From NCBI GenBank assembly GCA_022829145.1, contig CM040750.1:37124886-37188885 (forward strand): a stretch of 64,000 bases of DNA, in the 5' to 3' direction. The translations under genes were made by a program, and so were the position numbers. Of the stretch, positions 23,801-34,257 are shown piece after piece (positions within the stretch are counted from its first letter, which is position 1; each line of letters opens with the position of its first letter). This DNA comes from Albula goreensis (lineage: Eukaryota > Chordata > Actinopteri > Albuliformes > Albulidae). The notes beneath the pieces were generated by a model. The model saw only the letters and a program-made list of their open reading frames with translations. It searched no databases and was not told where the DNA came from.

Positions 23801-23939
23801 CTATTTCAGCCTTCTCACAGCAGAGAGCGAAGCATTCCATTCAAACTATGTTTACTGCCACTCAACCCTAGGAAATAGTTAAAGAAAACAAATTTCACAT
23901 TCATTAAAGCATGCACTTACCCTGTTGAAGAGTTTTCAT
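14787..23939 (-). CDS. CD22/Siglec-like Ig receptor, copy B (intact model, 687 aa)
   Basis: Twelve exons join in one open frame of 2,064 nt: leader (residues 1-26), V domain (to 142), five C2 Ig domains (to 223, 313, 403, 492 and 578), transmembrane exon (to about 612), and a cytoplasmic tail with four YxxL tyrosines. Siglec-type features are the B-strand cysteine (MLCTYSYP), an E-strand cysteine (SDCGLRI), an F-strand arginine (YRFRF) and the extra cysteine in C2 domain 1. By family it is a type I membrane receptor of leukocytes; sialic-acid binding and signalling are inferred. It is a tandem paralogue of copy A but has one DTVTEGQ-type domain (copy A four) and four NPPVQ-type domains (copy A two). 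The tail intron holds a 2.3-kb minisatellite. Confidence 0.85.
15378..15458 (-). CDS. Copy B exon 11: tail exon with paired YxxL motifs
   Basis: 81 nt, phase 0-0, identical in protein to copy A exon 12 (DTYTALNLKTVSPDYDTL). Confidence 0.75.
15596..17893. repeat. Minisatellite VNTR-2, 40-bp unit, ~57 copies
   Basis: A tandem array of a 40-bp unit containing CATGACCATGGCCAAACCCC, with a shorter GGCATCTCC variant unit. A rearranged piece (catatcataccataggagat) occurs at 16,110 and 16,782, so a 672-bp higher-order block is duplicated. It lies in the copy B tail intron. Copy A retains a single unit (about 858-898). Confidence 0.95.
18345..18393 (-). CDS. Copy B exon 10: short cytoplasmic exon
   Basis: 49 nt, acceptor ttcag, donor gtgagt, reading KKRGTPGERAGGADTQ. 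Confidence 0.7.
18510..18612 (-). CDS. Copy B exon 9: transmembrane segment
   Basis: 103 nt encoding MLVICAAVGITVFVALVLIA and then VCVCKR. One membrane span, stop-transfer basic end. Confidence 0.82.
18706..18963 (-). CDS. Copy B exon 8: membrane-proximal C2 Ig domain
   Basis: 258 nt, phase 1-1. The four codons SSDA after the B-strand cysteine are missing (LTCNPPVQ), an in-frame 12-base deletion. Otherwise it matches copy A exon 9. Confidence 0.83.
18964..19633 (-). repeat. Duplicated intron, copy 1
   Basis: This intron is nearly identical to the next one (19,901-20,570), including an (AATA)n run and an Ig exon fragment. The two mark a tandem duplication of about 937 bp that made exons 6 and 7. 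Confidence 0.85.
19514..19526 (-). pseudogene. Ig exon relic (last codons plus donor) in intron, copy 1
   Basis: Short VDVH-coding end of an NPPVQ-type Ig exon, followed by a perfect gtgagt donor (19,508-19,513). The rest of the exon is gone. Confidence 0.5.
19634..19900 (-). CDS. Copy B exon 7: C2 Ig domain
   Basis: 267 nt, phase 1-1, one codon shorter than exon 6. From SSVTLTC to the end it is almost the same as exon 6, but its first strand (SPKNTSASVGTS) differs. Confidence 0.83.
19901..20570 (-). repeat. Duplicated intron, copy 2
   Basis: Partner of 18,964-19,633. Confidence 0.85.
20451..20463 (-). pseudogene. Ig exon relic (last codons plus donor) in intron, copy 2
   Basis: Duplicate of the relic at 19,514. 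Confidence 0.5.
20571..20840 (-). CDS. Copy B exon 6: C2 Ig domain
   Basis: 270 nt, phase 1-1, with ANPPVQ, YTWFKKTGSGSS and GQYYCEAQNQHG. Nearly identical to exon 7. Confidence 0.83.
21153..21422 (-). CDS. Copy B exon 5: C2 Ig domain
   Basis: 270 nt, phase 1-1, with VTLTCSSDANPPVQ, YTWFKKTGAQ and GEYYCQTWNG. Its C'-E region is the most diverged of this type. Confidence 0.82.
21545..21580 (-). pseudogene. Ig exon relic (acceptor plus first strand) in intron
   Basis: Acceptor tttgcag then codons for SPKHTSVSVS, the usual opening of an NPPVQ-type Ig exon, ending in unrelated intron sequence. It is the 5' end of a lost Ig domain. Confidence 0.55.
21986..22228 (-). CDS. Copy B exon 4: C2 Ig domain, DTVTEGQ type
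   Basis: 243 nt, phase 1-1, with DTVTEGQSVTLTCRTTCT, FIWYKNNQ and GRYSCAIQGYG. The spare cysteine is a candidate for an interdomain bond to the V domain. Confidence 0.83.
22332..22682 (-). CDS. Copy B exon 3: Siglec-type V-set domain
   Basis: 351 nt, phase 1-1, open. It has WSVTCTPERICALKGS, MLCTYSYP, YRGRVEYRG, DCGLRITGL and SATYRFRF. The cysteine of strand F is absent, as expected when the bond is within the B-E sheet in Siglec-type V sets. The arginine in YRFRF is a candidate sialic-acid contact (inference from family). Confidence 0.85.
23417..23473 (-). CDS. Copy B exon 2: signal peptide
   Basis: 57 nt ending in phase 1. Hydrophobic core SGVILAFLCVS. Confidence 0.72.
23921..23939 (-). 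CDS. Copy B exon 1: start codon
   Basis: 19 nt from ATG to a GTAAGT donor (MKTLQQ), in frame with exon 2. An internal ATG in exon 2 (23,465) is an alternative start. Confidence 0.6.
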
Positions 23940-25170
23940 CTCAGTATTTCTGATAAATGTATGACACGGCCTTACTGGCAGAGCAGAACTGTAACTGTGA
24001 AGTTTGTGGCTCACACTAATATTAAAAGTTGACTGGGCTGAACACACTCATGAATAACTTTTTTTTCTTCCTATTTTACATGCATAATGATGATCGCAAG
24101 TAGATGTTTTCTTTTGCTCTACTCCTGTGCAGCATTAAATCAGTCTTACTTTACAGCAGTGTAATCCTACTCATCTCTGATACTTAACTTATAAATGTAA
24201 TTGAACCACTTTTTAGAAAATAGGGTTTTTTTTTTTATTTTACATGCAATTATCTTAAATAATTAATGTTGCTGTTTTTGGAGCTGACTTGATCTGTCTC
24301 CTGCTCAAAATGTTTCATCACAAGGTGAAAGTTATGTGCACAAAATATTAACTCAAAAAGTGTTTTAAAAACTCAAAGACTGATAAATGTCTGCTAGTTT
24401 TATAGGAGTCTCTGTATAACTAATGCAAGTATAATTCATATTTAAGCAGTCCTGCATTGTTTTCACTCTGATTTAGCTCAGGGGTCACAGTGAACACTCT
24501 GCTCCAGTGCAAGCAGCATCAGAGCTGAGGCACACCCCCTCCTCTTATGCACTCTGCCATGAGCCAATCAGAGGAGAGCTACGTCTGTCACTTAACACCG
24601 GGCACTTCTATTGGCTGATGTACCAGTGGGGAGGGGTAATGGAGGTGTAACAATTTAAACTGCCTGCTTCTGTCTAATAACACTGGTGCATGTTATTTCC
24701 CCATTATTTATGTATAACGTTGCATCCTTTAGCATAGTTTCTGTAATGATAAATACAAAAATAATTTTTAACAGGTACTGTATTTGATTGATTTCCCTGT
24801 TCTCCATTACAAAGTGTGAACTAACCCTAAATAAAAGTGTTGAGGCTTTCCTCAGTATGAAACATTGTTGTATGAAACAGTAACAGAAATGGTTCTTTTC
24901 TGTGTTAAAATATTTCTAAAATAAAAAAATAAAAACAATAAAAAAGTTGTATACTGAAAAAACAACTAGGAATCCAATACTGTTACCTTGCATTGGGAGA
25001 GAGACAAACACAAATAAGATGCATGTTGTTTTTAGGAGCACAACTGGATTACACTGTAAAAGATTCACATTGTAATTACAACATTTTTTATTGTCCAACA
25101 ATGTACTGTTCTTTACTAATCAAATGCAAGTGTGGATTAATTATTTTATCCTCCAGCTCCTATTAATGAG
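23940..25170. other. 5' flank of copy B and intergenic DNA
   Basis: Homologous to copy A's 5' flank up to about 24,340, then unique. Two CCAAT-type boxes occur at about 24,555 (ccaatcag) and 24,610 (attggctg, inverted) in a GC-richer stretch, a possible promoter. No coding region was recognised. Confidence 0.35.
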
Positions 25171-25373
25171 GATTGGCTACCCACCAATCCACTAAATTGT
25201 TAGGAATCACTTTCTTGCTAAACATTGTGTCAAAGTCAAAAGAATGCATAGTTTTTGAAATTGTTTGCTGTTGTTCATTGTTTTGCTTGTTAGCATGGTT
25301 TCCACAGATACATGACAGTCTCAGGGTTTGGACCTGGGCTGCTGTGGTGGGGCCTCTTCCCTATGTAATTCAC

Positions 25374-25655
25374 ACTGACTGCGCAGCTCTGCTTCACTCT
25401 GTGCTCCTGCAACACACTGACTGCGCAGCTCTGCTTCACTCTGCGCTCCTGCAACACACTGACTGCGCAGCTCTGCTTCACTCTGTGATCCTGAAACACA
25501 CTGACTGTGCAGCTCTGCTTCACACTGTGCTCCTGCAACACACTGACTGCGCAGCTGTGCTTCACTCTGTGCTCCTCCAACACACTGACTGCGCAGCTCT
25601 GCTTCACTCTGCGCTCCTGCAACACACTGACTGCGCAGCTCTGCTTGTAACTCCA
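25374..25655. repeat. 42-bp minisatellite, ~6.5 copies
   Basis: Unit containing CACACTGACTGCGCAGCTCT. Period 42 keeps frames open on both strands, which is not evidence for coding. The same unit forms the array at 37,069. Confidence 0.92.
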
Positions 25656-25699
25656 TACATGCAACTCCACCCTGATGTTTTTGTTAAGCTCTGTTTTGT

Positions 25700-26570
25700 G
25701 AGTGTCCAATGAAGTTCTTGAAAAATAAATGTATTATGCATTAATATGCAATATAGAAACCTTTTCCATAAACTACCTGAAAAAATGATGGGAACCACAA
25801 ATTTAAAACGCTGAAATTGGCATGTCCCTGAACTGAAGGGGTTTTGAAGCCCCCTGAATTGGTGGCAGCATAGTTACCGTCGATGTTCATTTTTAACACT
25901 TTCTTTTAATGCTGCAATTAACCATGTTTTTCACTGTTGTATTATTTAGATGCAATAAGATAGATTTCTGTGGTAAAATGCCATATTATTGATTATTTGA
26001 CGGTCATCTCTTGATATTTGAACAATTTAACCCAAAAGCTGAGAGGTTATTCCTTCCAAGTGCTACAAATGAATATGTGACATTTATTATTGTGCAAAAG
26101 AGTTCATTTTATCCACAGTCATAATCCATTTGTCGTTTGGGACTACTTCCACTGCTTCCAGGTCTCCTCTGGTGAGACCTGACTTCAGAAGTGTGCTTTT
26201 GCAAATGACAATCACTGTCAGATCACTACCAGTGGACCGTGCCAGGCTGAGACGCCATGTGCAGCAAATGTCAATACAGACAGTGAATGGACAGAGTCTG
26301 ATGTTTGTTCAACACTCACAGCTGGAACTAAAATAACTAAATCCACCTCTGGCCAATGAAGCTGCTTCCCTTTGACCTGGCAGTCTTAAAAACTGTATGT
26401 TACCATTGGAAATGGTGTTGAAAAGGACCTCAGCTCACTGTCTCACGACCAGTACAAACACTATTTATCTTTATAAAGTAAGAAAGGTAAAATGAAAATA
26501 ATGATTTGTAGTAATCAAAAAGAAGATATGAAATGAAAACTTGAAATGTTAAATGATGAAATAAATTTAT
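25700..26570. other. Intergenic, nothing recognised
   Basis: AT-rich sequence. I saw no conserved motif or exon structure. Confidence 0.4.
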
Positions 26571-26576
26571 TTCTGT

Positions 26577-27072
26577 CAGGGTGCAGTATGAACTCAAGTG
26601 CAGACAGGGATGAGATTAACCAGAGTTTATTAAGAGGGGCAAATCCAAAAACAGAGTCAAAAACAGGCACAGGGTCAAACCAGGAGAGCACGGTGTCAGG
26701 GCAAAAACAGAATCCAAAGCAGTAGTCAAAAACAGGCAAAGTCCGAACCAGGTAAACACAGCAATCAGGCAGAGACACAATCCAAAAATCAGAAATCGGG
26801 TAAACAGGCAGGTCAGAACAGGGAAAGGCTCGTAGCGAAACTGATCACAGGGAATACAGAGACGAACTCGCACAGAACAAACACAAAACAGGGTTTAAAT
26901 ACACAGACTAACGAGCCAATGAGACACAGGTACAAAACAGGGCAGGGGAAACAAATGAGTAATCAACTGGGCAGGTAACAAGGAAGGCGGGTCAGACACA
27001 GGGGAATGAAAACAAAAGCACATGGACAGGGAAACAAAAACCAAAACACAGGATCAGACAGCATTACTGACA
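26577..27072. mobile_element. Non-autonomous transposon-like repeat
   Basis: About 495 bp, rich in AAACAGG / CAGAATC-like words, beginning TGTCAGGGTGCAG and ending TTACTGACA. It resembles the element at 48,436-48,960 in word usage, order and ends, so both belong to one dispersed fish repeat family. Class not determined. Confidence 0.5.
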
Positions 27073-27200
27073 ATTTCAAAGCACACAGCAAAGAAACACT
27101 CAGCCAGTGCGCTGTGCATTAGAGGGGTTTTGCATAGATTGTGCATCAAAGGGTTAATTACTGTTTGTAGAGCGAGTGTGTTCTCTGTTTGCTCTTGCAG

Positions 27201-27357
27201 GTGCAGCGTTGTTGATACTATGAGTGCTGGGGAGACCAAAACCTTTCAGTGTGAGCAGCCAATGCTGGGACGCTACGTGACTGTGTACATCCCACGCCAT
27301 GAATACCTGCACCTCTGTGAAGTGGAGGTGAACGCGCTGGTTCAGGATGATGCATGA
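27201..27357 (+). pseudogene. Orphan fucolectin last exon (F1)
   Basis: Acceptor gctcttgcag, then [29 protein letters not shown] and [12 protein letters not shown] to a stop. This is the C-terminal third of an F-type lectin domain. No signal or first lectin exon is found upstream, where the transposon-like repeat ends only 130 bases away. The exon and its 3' flank to about 27,780 match F4 (43,131-43,760). The open frame suggests recent truncation. Confidence 0.75.
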
Positions 27358-28410
27358 AGGGTTGTGATGCATTTTTAAGCAGTAGATTACAGATTCACAG
27401 TGTGCTGAAGCCACTGCTTTATAATCAGGTCAGATTAGCATTAACTGGGAGAACAATATTATTTTGGGGAGAGGTTTTACAATCATAAGGGGATATTTCT
27501 GAAGATCTCATGTTCTCTCTTTGGGGTGATTCATTGATTGATTTTCTTTGTTGTGCATCAAATAAACATATCAGCATCCAATAAAAGATCTCAGCATCAA
27601 GCAAAGCCACCAGCATCTCATTTCAGTCATTCACATACATGCCGTGTTTGTCGTGTTCACTATGGGATGCCCATGTTGAGTGATCTTAAATGGAAGTGAC
27701 CTCTCTTTGGAGGGGAAGTGTGTTCATGTGCTGTCTTATGATGGGGTGCATGGTACATTTCACTGCACTCGTGGAGTTCCTACAAAGCAGTGCTCAAGAT
27801 ATGTCCATTAATATATTTATTATTTATATACATTTATTAATATATTTAAAGGACCTGATGTTTAGGGATGATAAAAAATTCAATTCAATGGAGTTTTCAG
27901 ACACCTTTAAACTTCATTAAAACAAAGTCATATTCAGACAATCAATCAAACTGTTCCTCAGTTGTAGAAAACCTTGACAAAAGCCATCTTCTCTCTGCAT
28001 TGGTAAGGCAGCAGTTGGCCCAGCCTCAATGGGGACAGACCAGAGGCCAGTTCACATCAGATTCACCTCTCTTTAACAGCCAGTCCTGGCCATTTGGCCT
28101 GCAGGAGGTACATGACCCGAGTGTATGACGGCTTCATGTTCCTCTGATAGCAGAGGCAGTATGTGTTCAGTGCCACTTCTGAAGTGAGAAAGCAGAACGA
28201 GGGACAGTGGTCATGTGACTGAGAGGGACAGTGGTCATGTGACTGAGAGGGACAGTGGTCATGTGACTGGGAGGACTCAGTGTGTACGGCTTCCTCCTCC
28301 TTAGTTTGTGGGAGAAGATCAGTCAGTTCACTTCTGGAGAGGGACAATAACAACCAATAATCTTAACTGCAGGAGAAAAAAATATTAGCTTTTCTTATAT
28401 AAAAATGTGA
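27358..28410. other. 3' flank of F1 and intergenic DNA
   Basis: The first 420 bases match the F4 3' flank, with AATAAA signals at about 27,560. A 22-bp unit (gagggacagtggtcatgtgact) is repeated three times at about 28,199-28,270. No further gene was seen. Confidence 0.5.
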
Positions 28411-28900
28411 ATATACTCATCTGAGAGTCACGTCACAGCTGTCCCCCGGGTCTAAACTTTTACCTGAACATGGCAGAGCTAAGAGAACCTGTGTCACTGT
28501 GCACCAGAATGTCTGGCTCCACTTCCATTTGAACACACTGTTTTCCGTATGTCCCTCATTAATATTGACCATGGATAAGGTGTGGGTTCTTGGTGAAACA
28601 CACTCAGATCTCCTCATGCTGACCTTTGAAAGGTTTTACTGTTTCTCTGCTCCTAAGACCAGATCTTATGGACTCAAGACCAACTCCAATCTCGTGACAC
28701 GACCACATTACATTACATCCTCCTGACCTTAAATAAATATTGTCTGTCTACCAGGTTAGGGGTGGTATTGACTGATGTGATTTTATGTGTACCACCTGGC
28801 ATAGTGTGGGCTTCACCCATTTCACTGGAAGCAAATGAACAAATAAAATAACATAATGTTATCTATCACACATAACTTCACACCCATGTTAGACTATTTA
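28410..28900. repeat. Segment duplicated upstream of F2 and F4
   Basis: Matches 39,335-39,560 and then resumes at 40,758. The F4 copy has about 1.2 kb extra in the middle (with a 31-bp minisatellite). Spurious open frames here contain no known domain. Confidence 0.7.
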
Positions 28901-28998
28901 AGCCAAACTTATCAGATACATCCACAGTGCAGCTTCAGCGCAGACCAACGGTTAAGTATGAGTGACCCACCTGTGTACACCTGCTACCTGACCGACAG
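28891..28998 (+). promoter_or_regulatory. Probable core promoter and untranslated exon of fucolectin F2
   Basis: TATA-like actatttaag at 28,892-28,901, then about 97 bases to a strong donor (gacag/gtaaga at 28,999). The coding exon has a perfect acceptor just before its ATG, so an upstream untranslated exon is required. The same arrangement exists at F4 (TATA-like 40,994, donor 41,100). The transcription start is inferred. Confidence 0.45.
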
Positions 28999-29938
28999 GT
29001 AAGAAGATCTTTCTCCTGATCTTTCAGCAAAATTCTGCTTTAGCAATATTTTGCAGATAGTGACTCATGGCAATGCAGAAATTTCTGCAATGCTAAATAA
29101 GAACATGTGATGTTGACACTCTGTTTTTGCATTCATTTCCATGTGTTGCAGGGGTACAATAAAACAAATTAATATAAAAACCAAAAGCACAAAATTCAAA
29201 CATTGATCGTTAAAAATCTATGAAACAGTAAAACAGTATCAACAGAACACTGTCTGACAACCTGTGCAAAAGGCAAAACAAGGACTCAATGAAAGATGCT
29301 GAATGTTGTCTGTTAACATCTGGCCATTCGTTAGCAGCAGTCATATATAAAAAAGAAAGTTACTGTTGAAATGGTTGGTAACTGGTTTCCAGGCTGACGC
29401 AGCCACACAGTTGTGGCACTCAACACAAAACAAAGCAGCAGCAAGTTACTTTATTTTAAAATTCCCATCTTACACAACGTTCAGATACAAGCTTATGCTT
29501 CAGATCTCGTTGTTAAGTGTCTATTTTTAGTAACCAAGGGACTACCGACATTTACGCATTTATATAAAAGACATGATTTACCATACGCTACCTGCTGCCT
29601 CCAGGGAAAGAAATGACCAATGAGCTCTTTCTACCCATTAAACCTATCAAACGAAGGTAGTTTATGTGAGTTAGTGTACGTAATGGCACATTGGGAAATA
29701 AACACATTTGTGCACTGAATACAAACATACCATAAACTTTACTCATCTCCATGTTCACAGACTTGCCTCAAACCAGGAAGTGTTGACCTTAGTCATCTGT
29801 CTTCACACCTTTACCTCTCACTTTTACAACATAAAAACGGGCCGAGGAAAATAAGCAATTAAACTCAGGTGCCTGCTTGGTTCCCGGGACTACTTTGTAT
29901 GTGAGTGTGTGTGTGTGGATTTCCGCCTTGTTAACAGG

Positions 29939-30032
29939 ATGAAGTTGCTGAAGGTGATCCTGCTTTTCCAAATCTTGGCTGTTTCAACGGCCAATCCACT
30001 GGCAGCTCCAAATCATCCGGGCTTCAAACTCG
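29939..30032 (+). CDS. F2 coding exon 1: signal peptide
   Basis: 94 nt, [20 protein letters not shown] and then [12 protein letters not shown], donor gtacgt. Nearly identical to F4 exon 1 and unlike F5's. Confidence 0.85.
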
Positions 30033-33000
30033 GTACGTCTCTCCCCGTGTGTGCTGTGTGTTTATATCAAAGACAGCCATGGCTCTCTGATAGTAGAAGC
30101 TCCTTGTCGTGGAGATCAGAACAGCAGAGTCTCTGACCACCTTTAAAGACAGATATAAGACTCGTCTGTGAACTGAATATCATTTTACAATGTGTGTACT
30201 TCAGCTTACAAAGTACACACATCGTAAGATATGGACAAGTTCCTTGCTGCATTTCTAAAGATAAACGAGGAGAAATCAGTGATTTAAGAATGTGGTTTTG
30301 GGAACCTCATGATGGGTGGAGCTACTCTAAGCTGTCAGTCTTTGCCAGAACCAATCATAAAGTTATGCTGTATGCACTAAAGCACAATGATTGGTTCAAC
30401 ACATTCAGGGACTGTAATAATATGGTAGCTCCACACTTTTGTGGTACCATTAAGTCTGATACTCTTATCACTAATACAGACTTCGCAGCAGACGGCCTTG
30501 CTCATCCAAATTTGGAAAAGGGAAAAAATCAAGCCTGTCCTCTTTTCTTCCTAAACCAATCCTGGTTTCTCCTAAATATATAGTAAATGCATTTTCATGT
30601 GAATCTCAGTAGTTTCTCTGCAGAGTGTCTGAACCAATCAAATGTTGCATTTACAGTGTTTTAACTTGGTGCATTTTAACAGACAAAAGAGTGAGAATGT
30701 TTGTTGCATTTTGGTGTGCTTGTGAAACAATGTTAAATGAGAAAACCCTTAGTTGTTCTCTGAAATTGAATGAAAACTCTTCTCGCTCTTTTGTTCACCC
30801 ATCTTGTCATACAGAGAATGTATCTTTGCATGGTGGAAGACATACCTAACCTGGGTTAAAATTGAATGAAACTGGGAGTATAGGGGACTGAAACACAGTG
30901 GACTGGGAGCATAGGACACTGAAACATAGTGGTCTGGGAGCATAGGGCACTGAGACATAGGGCACTGGGAGCATAGGACACTGAAACATAGGGCACTGAA
31001 ACATAGTAGACTGGGAGCATAGGACACTGAAACATAGGGCACTGGGAGCATAGGGCACTGAAACATAGTGGACTGGGAGCATAGGGCACTGAAACATAGT
31101 GGACTGGGAGCATAGGGCACTGAAACACAGTGGACTGGGAGCATAGGGCACTGAAACATAGGGCACTGGGAGCATAGGGCACTGAAACACAGTGGTCTGG
31201 GAGCATAGGGCACTGAAACATAGGGCACTGGGAGCATAGGGCACTGGGAGCATAGGGCACTGAAACATAGGGCACTGGGAGCATAGGGCACTGAAACATA
31301 GGGCACTGGGAGCATAGGACACTGAAACATAGGGCACTGGGAGCATAGGGCACTGAAACATAGTGGACTGGGAGCATAGGGCACTGAAACATAGTGGACT
31401 GGGAGCATAGGGCACTGAAACACAGTGGACTGGGAGCATAGGGCACTGAAACATAGGGCACTGGGAGCATAGGGCACTGAAACACAGTGGTCTGGGAGCA
31501 TAGGGCACTGAAACATAGGGCACTGGGAGCATAGGGCACTGAAACATAGGGCACTGGGAGCATAGGGCACTGAAACTTAGGACACTGAAACATCTGGCAC
31601 TGGGAGCATAGGGCACTGAAACATAGTGGACTGGGAGCATAGGGCACTGAAACACAGTGGACTGGGAGCATAGGGCACTGAAACATAGGGCACTGGGAGC
31701 ATAGGGCACTGAAACACAGTGGTCTGGGAGCATAGGGCACTGAAACATAGGGCACTGGGAGCATAGGGCACTGGGAGCATAGGGCACTGAAACATAGGGC
31801 ACTGGGAGCATAGGGCACTGAAACTTAGGACACTGAAACATCTGGCACTGGGAGCATAGGGCACTGAAACATAGGGCACTGGGAGCATAGGGCACTGAAA
31901 CACAGTGGTCTGGGAGCATAGGGCACTGAAACATAGGGCACTGGGAGCATAGGGCACTGAAACATAGTGGACTGGGGGTATAGGACACTGAAACATAGTG
32001 GACTGGGAGCATAGGGCATTGAAACACAGTGGACTGGGAGCATAGGACACTGAAACACAGGGGACTGGGAGCATAGGGCACTGAAACATAGTGGACTGGG
32101 AGCATAGGACACTGAAACATATGGCACTGGGAGCATAGGGCACTGAAACATATGGCACTGGGAGCATAGGGCACTGAAACATAGGGCACTGGGAGCATAG
32201 GGCACTGAAACATAGGGCACTGGGAGCATAGGGCACTGAAACATAGTGGACTGGGAGCATAGGGCACTGAAACATAGGGCACTGGGAGCATAGGGCACTG
32301 AAACACAGTGGTCTGGGAGCATAGGGCACTGAAACATAGGGCACTGGGAGCATAGGGCACTGAAACATATGGCACTGGGAGCATAGGGCACTGAAACATA
32401 GGGCACTGGGAGCATAGGGCACTGAAACATAGGGCACTGGGAGCATAGGGCACTGAAACATAGTGGACTGGGAGCATAGGGCACTGGGAGCATAGGGCAC
32501 TGAAACTTAGGGCACTGGGAGCATAGGGCACTGAAACTTAGGACACTGAAACATAGGGCACTGGGAGCATAGCGCACTGAAACATAGTGGTCTGGGAGCA
32601 TAGGGCACTGAAACTTTTTTAATGAAACCTTTTCTTGCCTCTCTGCCTCTCTACCCCTTCCCCATGTCCCCATACAGTGAATGTGGCTCTGCGCGGGAAG
32701 GCGACTCAGTCAGTTCTTTATCATCAGGGAAATTCCCCCCATTATTCAGCGTTCAGTCAGCCGGATCATGCCATCGATGGGAACCGAGATTCCCACTGGC
32801 ATCATGGGTCCTGCACCCACACTGCCAGTGTGCCCAACCCCTGGTGGAGGGTGGACCTGTTAAAGCCGTACAAAATAGTCTCTGTCACCATCACCAACAG
32901 ACAAGACTGCTGTGCGGAAAGGATAAATGGAGCCCAGATCCGCATCGGAAACTCCCTGGAAAACAACGGAATCGACAATCCAGTGTAGGTATCAGAATGT

Positions 33001-33256
33001 GATCAGTATGTGATCTCAAAGTGCACCATAGTTTGATGATGATTGCCACAATTATGTTTCTAATGCTTCTGTTTTCTGTGTTTTCACATACAGATGCAGT
33101 GTGATTGGGTCTTGGGGCAACGGCGCGACTCAGACATTCACTTGTCCCGAGCCGATGGTGGGACGCTACATTACTGTGTACATTCCACGTGCAGAGTACC
33201 TGCACCTGTGTGAAGTGGAGGTGAACGCCTTGTTTCCTGACTTTGAAGAGTGTTAA
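29939..33256 (+). CDS. Fucolectin F2 (F-type lectin), 187 aa
   Basis: Three coding exons (29,939-30,032, 32,678-32,984, 33,094-33,256) join in frame to 564 nt. Residues 1-20 are a signal peptide. The rest is one F-type (F5/8C-like) lectin domain with the family signatures [48 protein letters not shown] and [12 protein letters not shown]. In eel fucolectin one His and two Arg contact L-fucose; candidates here are the His of HHGSC and the Args of TNRQDCC and AERI. The adjacent CC pair is kept. It is predicted to be secreted and to bind fucosylated surfaces. The gene is a mosaic of F4 (5' end) and F5 (rest). Intron 1 holds a 1.75-kb minisatellite. AATAAA at 33,327 and 33,404. Confidence 0.85.
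30194..30583 (+). other. Conserved 129-codon open frame inside F2 intron 1 (function unknown)
   Basis: An open frame starting [15 protein letters not shown] and ending NQSWFLLNI. The F5 intron carries the same frame (46,630-47,022, 130 codons) with an in-frame 3-base difference and a few substitutions, mostly amino-acid changing. I recognise no domain. It may simply reflect the recent duplication, so coding is not claimed. Confidence 0.25.
30868..32614. repeat. 31-bp minisatellite, ~56 copies, in F2 intron 1
   Basis: Unit built of gggcactgggagcata plus gggcactgaaacata, with variants (agtggact, tatggcac). F5's matching intron has none, so the array grew after the duplication. Because 31 is not a multiple of three but the unit lacks minus-strand stops, frames of up to 561 codons arise by chance. 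Confidence 0.95.
32678..32984 (+). CDS. F2 coding exon 2: lectin domain, first two thirds
   Basis: 307 nt, acceptor ccatacag, donor gtaggt. Almost identical to F5's exon 2. Confidence 0.88.
33094..33256 (+). CDS. F2 coding exon 3: lectin domain end
   Basis: 163 nt with stop TAA. Reads [28 protein letters not shown] and [13 protein letters not shown], ending FEEC. Confidence 0.88.
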
Positions 33257-34250
33257 GCAGTTAAACTCCTGGACAGCACTTTGTCGTGAAATCCAAGGTC
33301 TACTGGAACATATAAGAATGAGAGTTAATAAAAGTATCAACATTATTTTGAGGTCATGTTCTTTCTGTGTGTAATTAATTGATTGATTTTCTTTGCAGCA
33401 CATCAAATAAACATATCGGCATCCAATAAAATACGTCAGAATCTCACATTCTCAAAGAAAGAATTCAAAACATATTTCTATTCTTGACTTTTAAGAATCC
33501 TGACATTCTTTTATTCATTTCATTTATGTAATTCAGGCAGAGCCCTCTGTCACAGTGTGGTATATATGTTCTGTTCCCATCATGAATATGATATTGATCG
33601 GAAATTGTCCGTAAATGCATTTACTCAAAAAAAAATGTGGGAATTATCAAAGTTTTCGTACATCAGTTTGTTCGTAGGCTCCGAAGAGATTTCAGGACTT
33701 TTCTAAACTGTTCGTATTCTGTGCGTAAATGGAAAAACACAGCTGTAAAGCGTGTTTTTGCTTTTATTTTTCCATTTCCTCATCTTTTATTGGATTAAAA
33801 ATGAGTAGCAAATTATTTGGTATTAAGATAGTAATATTGCAACGGTGTATATTGTTATATAAAACCATTATTGGATTCAACATGAAAGCAGGTCATGCTT
33901 CATTTATGTAATCCTGATTTATGAAATTAAGATTATTTAGATTTTTACATGAATTCAATAAAACATGTGAACGATGTTAATGTTTTCTGCTATAAATAAG
34001 AAGCTGAAAAACCATTGCTAAGGTCTTCATTGCTGTGGCTGACCTTGCTTTAAGGAAAACTTAAGCAGTCAACACGTCTCCGAAACACCACAGACTTAGG
34101 ACTGTCATAACACACTTACGTTCTTATTTAATAAACATACATTCTTATGTTATTTGACTAATATAGCCAGCTGATTTGGCCATTTAATGTGTAGGAATTT
34201 GCGATCTAATTTTCTCCTGTCTAAGAAAAATAGATCTAAATATTACATTT
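33257..34250. other. F2 3' flank and intergenic DNA
   Basis: 3' flank shared with F5 up to about 33,540 (inverted copy near 45,480-45,770). From about 33,590 the sequence is unrelated, AT-rich, and may be part of the Harbinger-like fossil. Confidence 0.4.
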
Positions 34251-34257
34251 GTTATTT

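Noticed and set aside
25173-25712. 179-codon plus-strand frame with CAALLHSVLLQHTD repeats
   Set aside because: Generated by the 42-bp minisatellite, open on both strands.
30846-32673. Very long minus-strand open frames (up to 561 codons) rich in C, P, Y and S
   Set aside because: They are translations of the 31-bp minisatellite. The three phases of the unit all lack stops, similar frames occur in every phase, and there is no domain or non-repeat coding flank.
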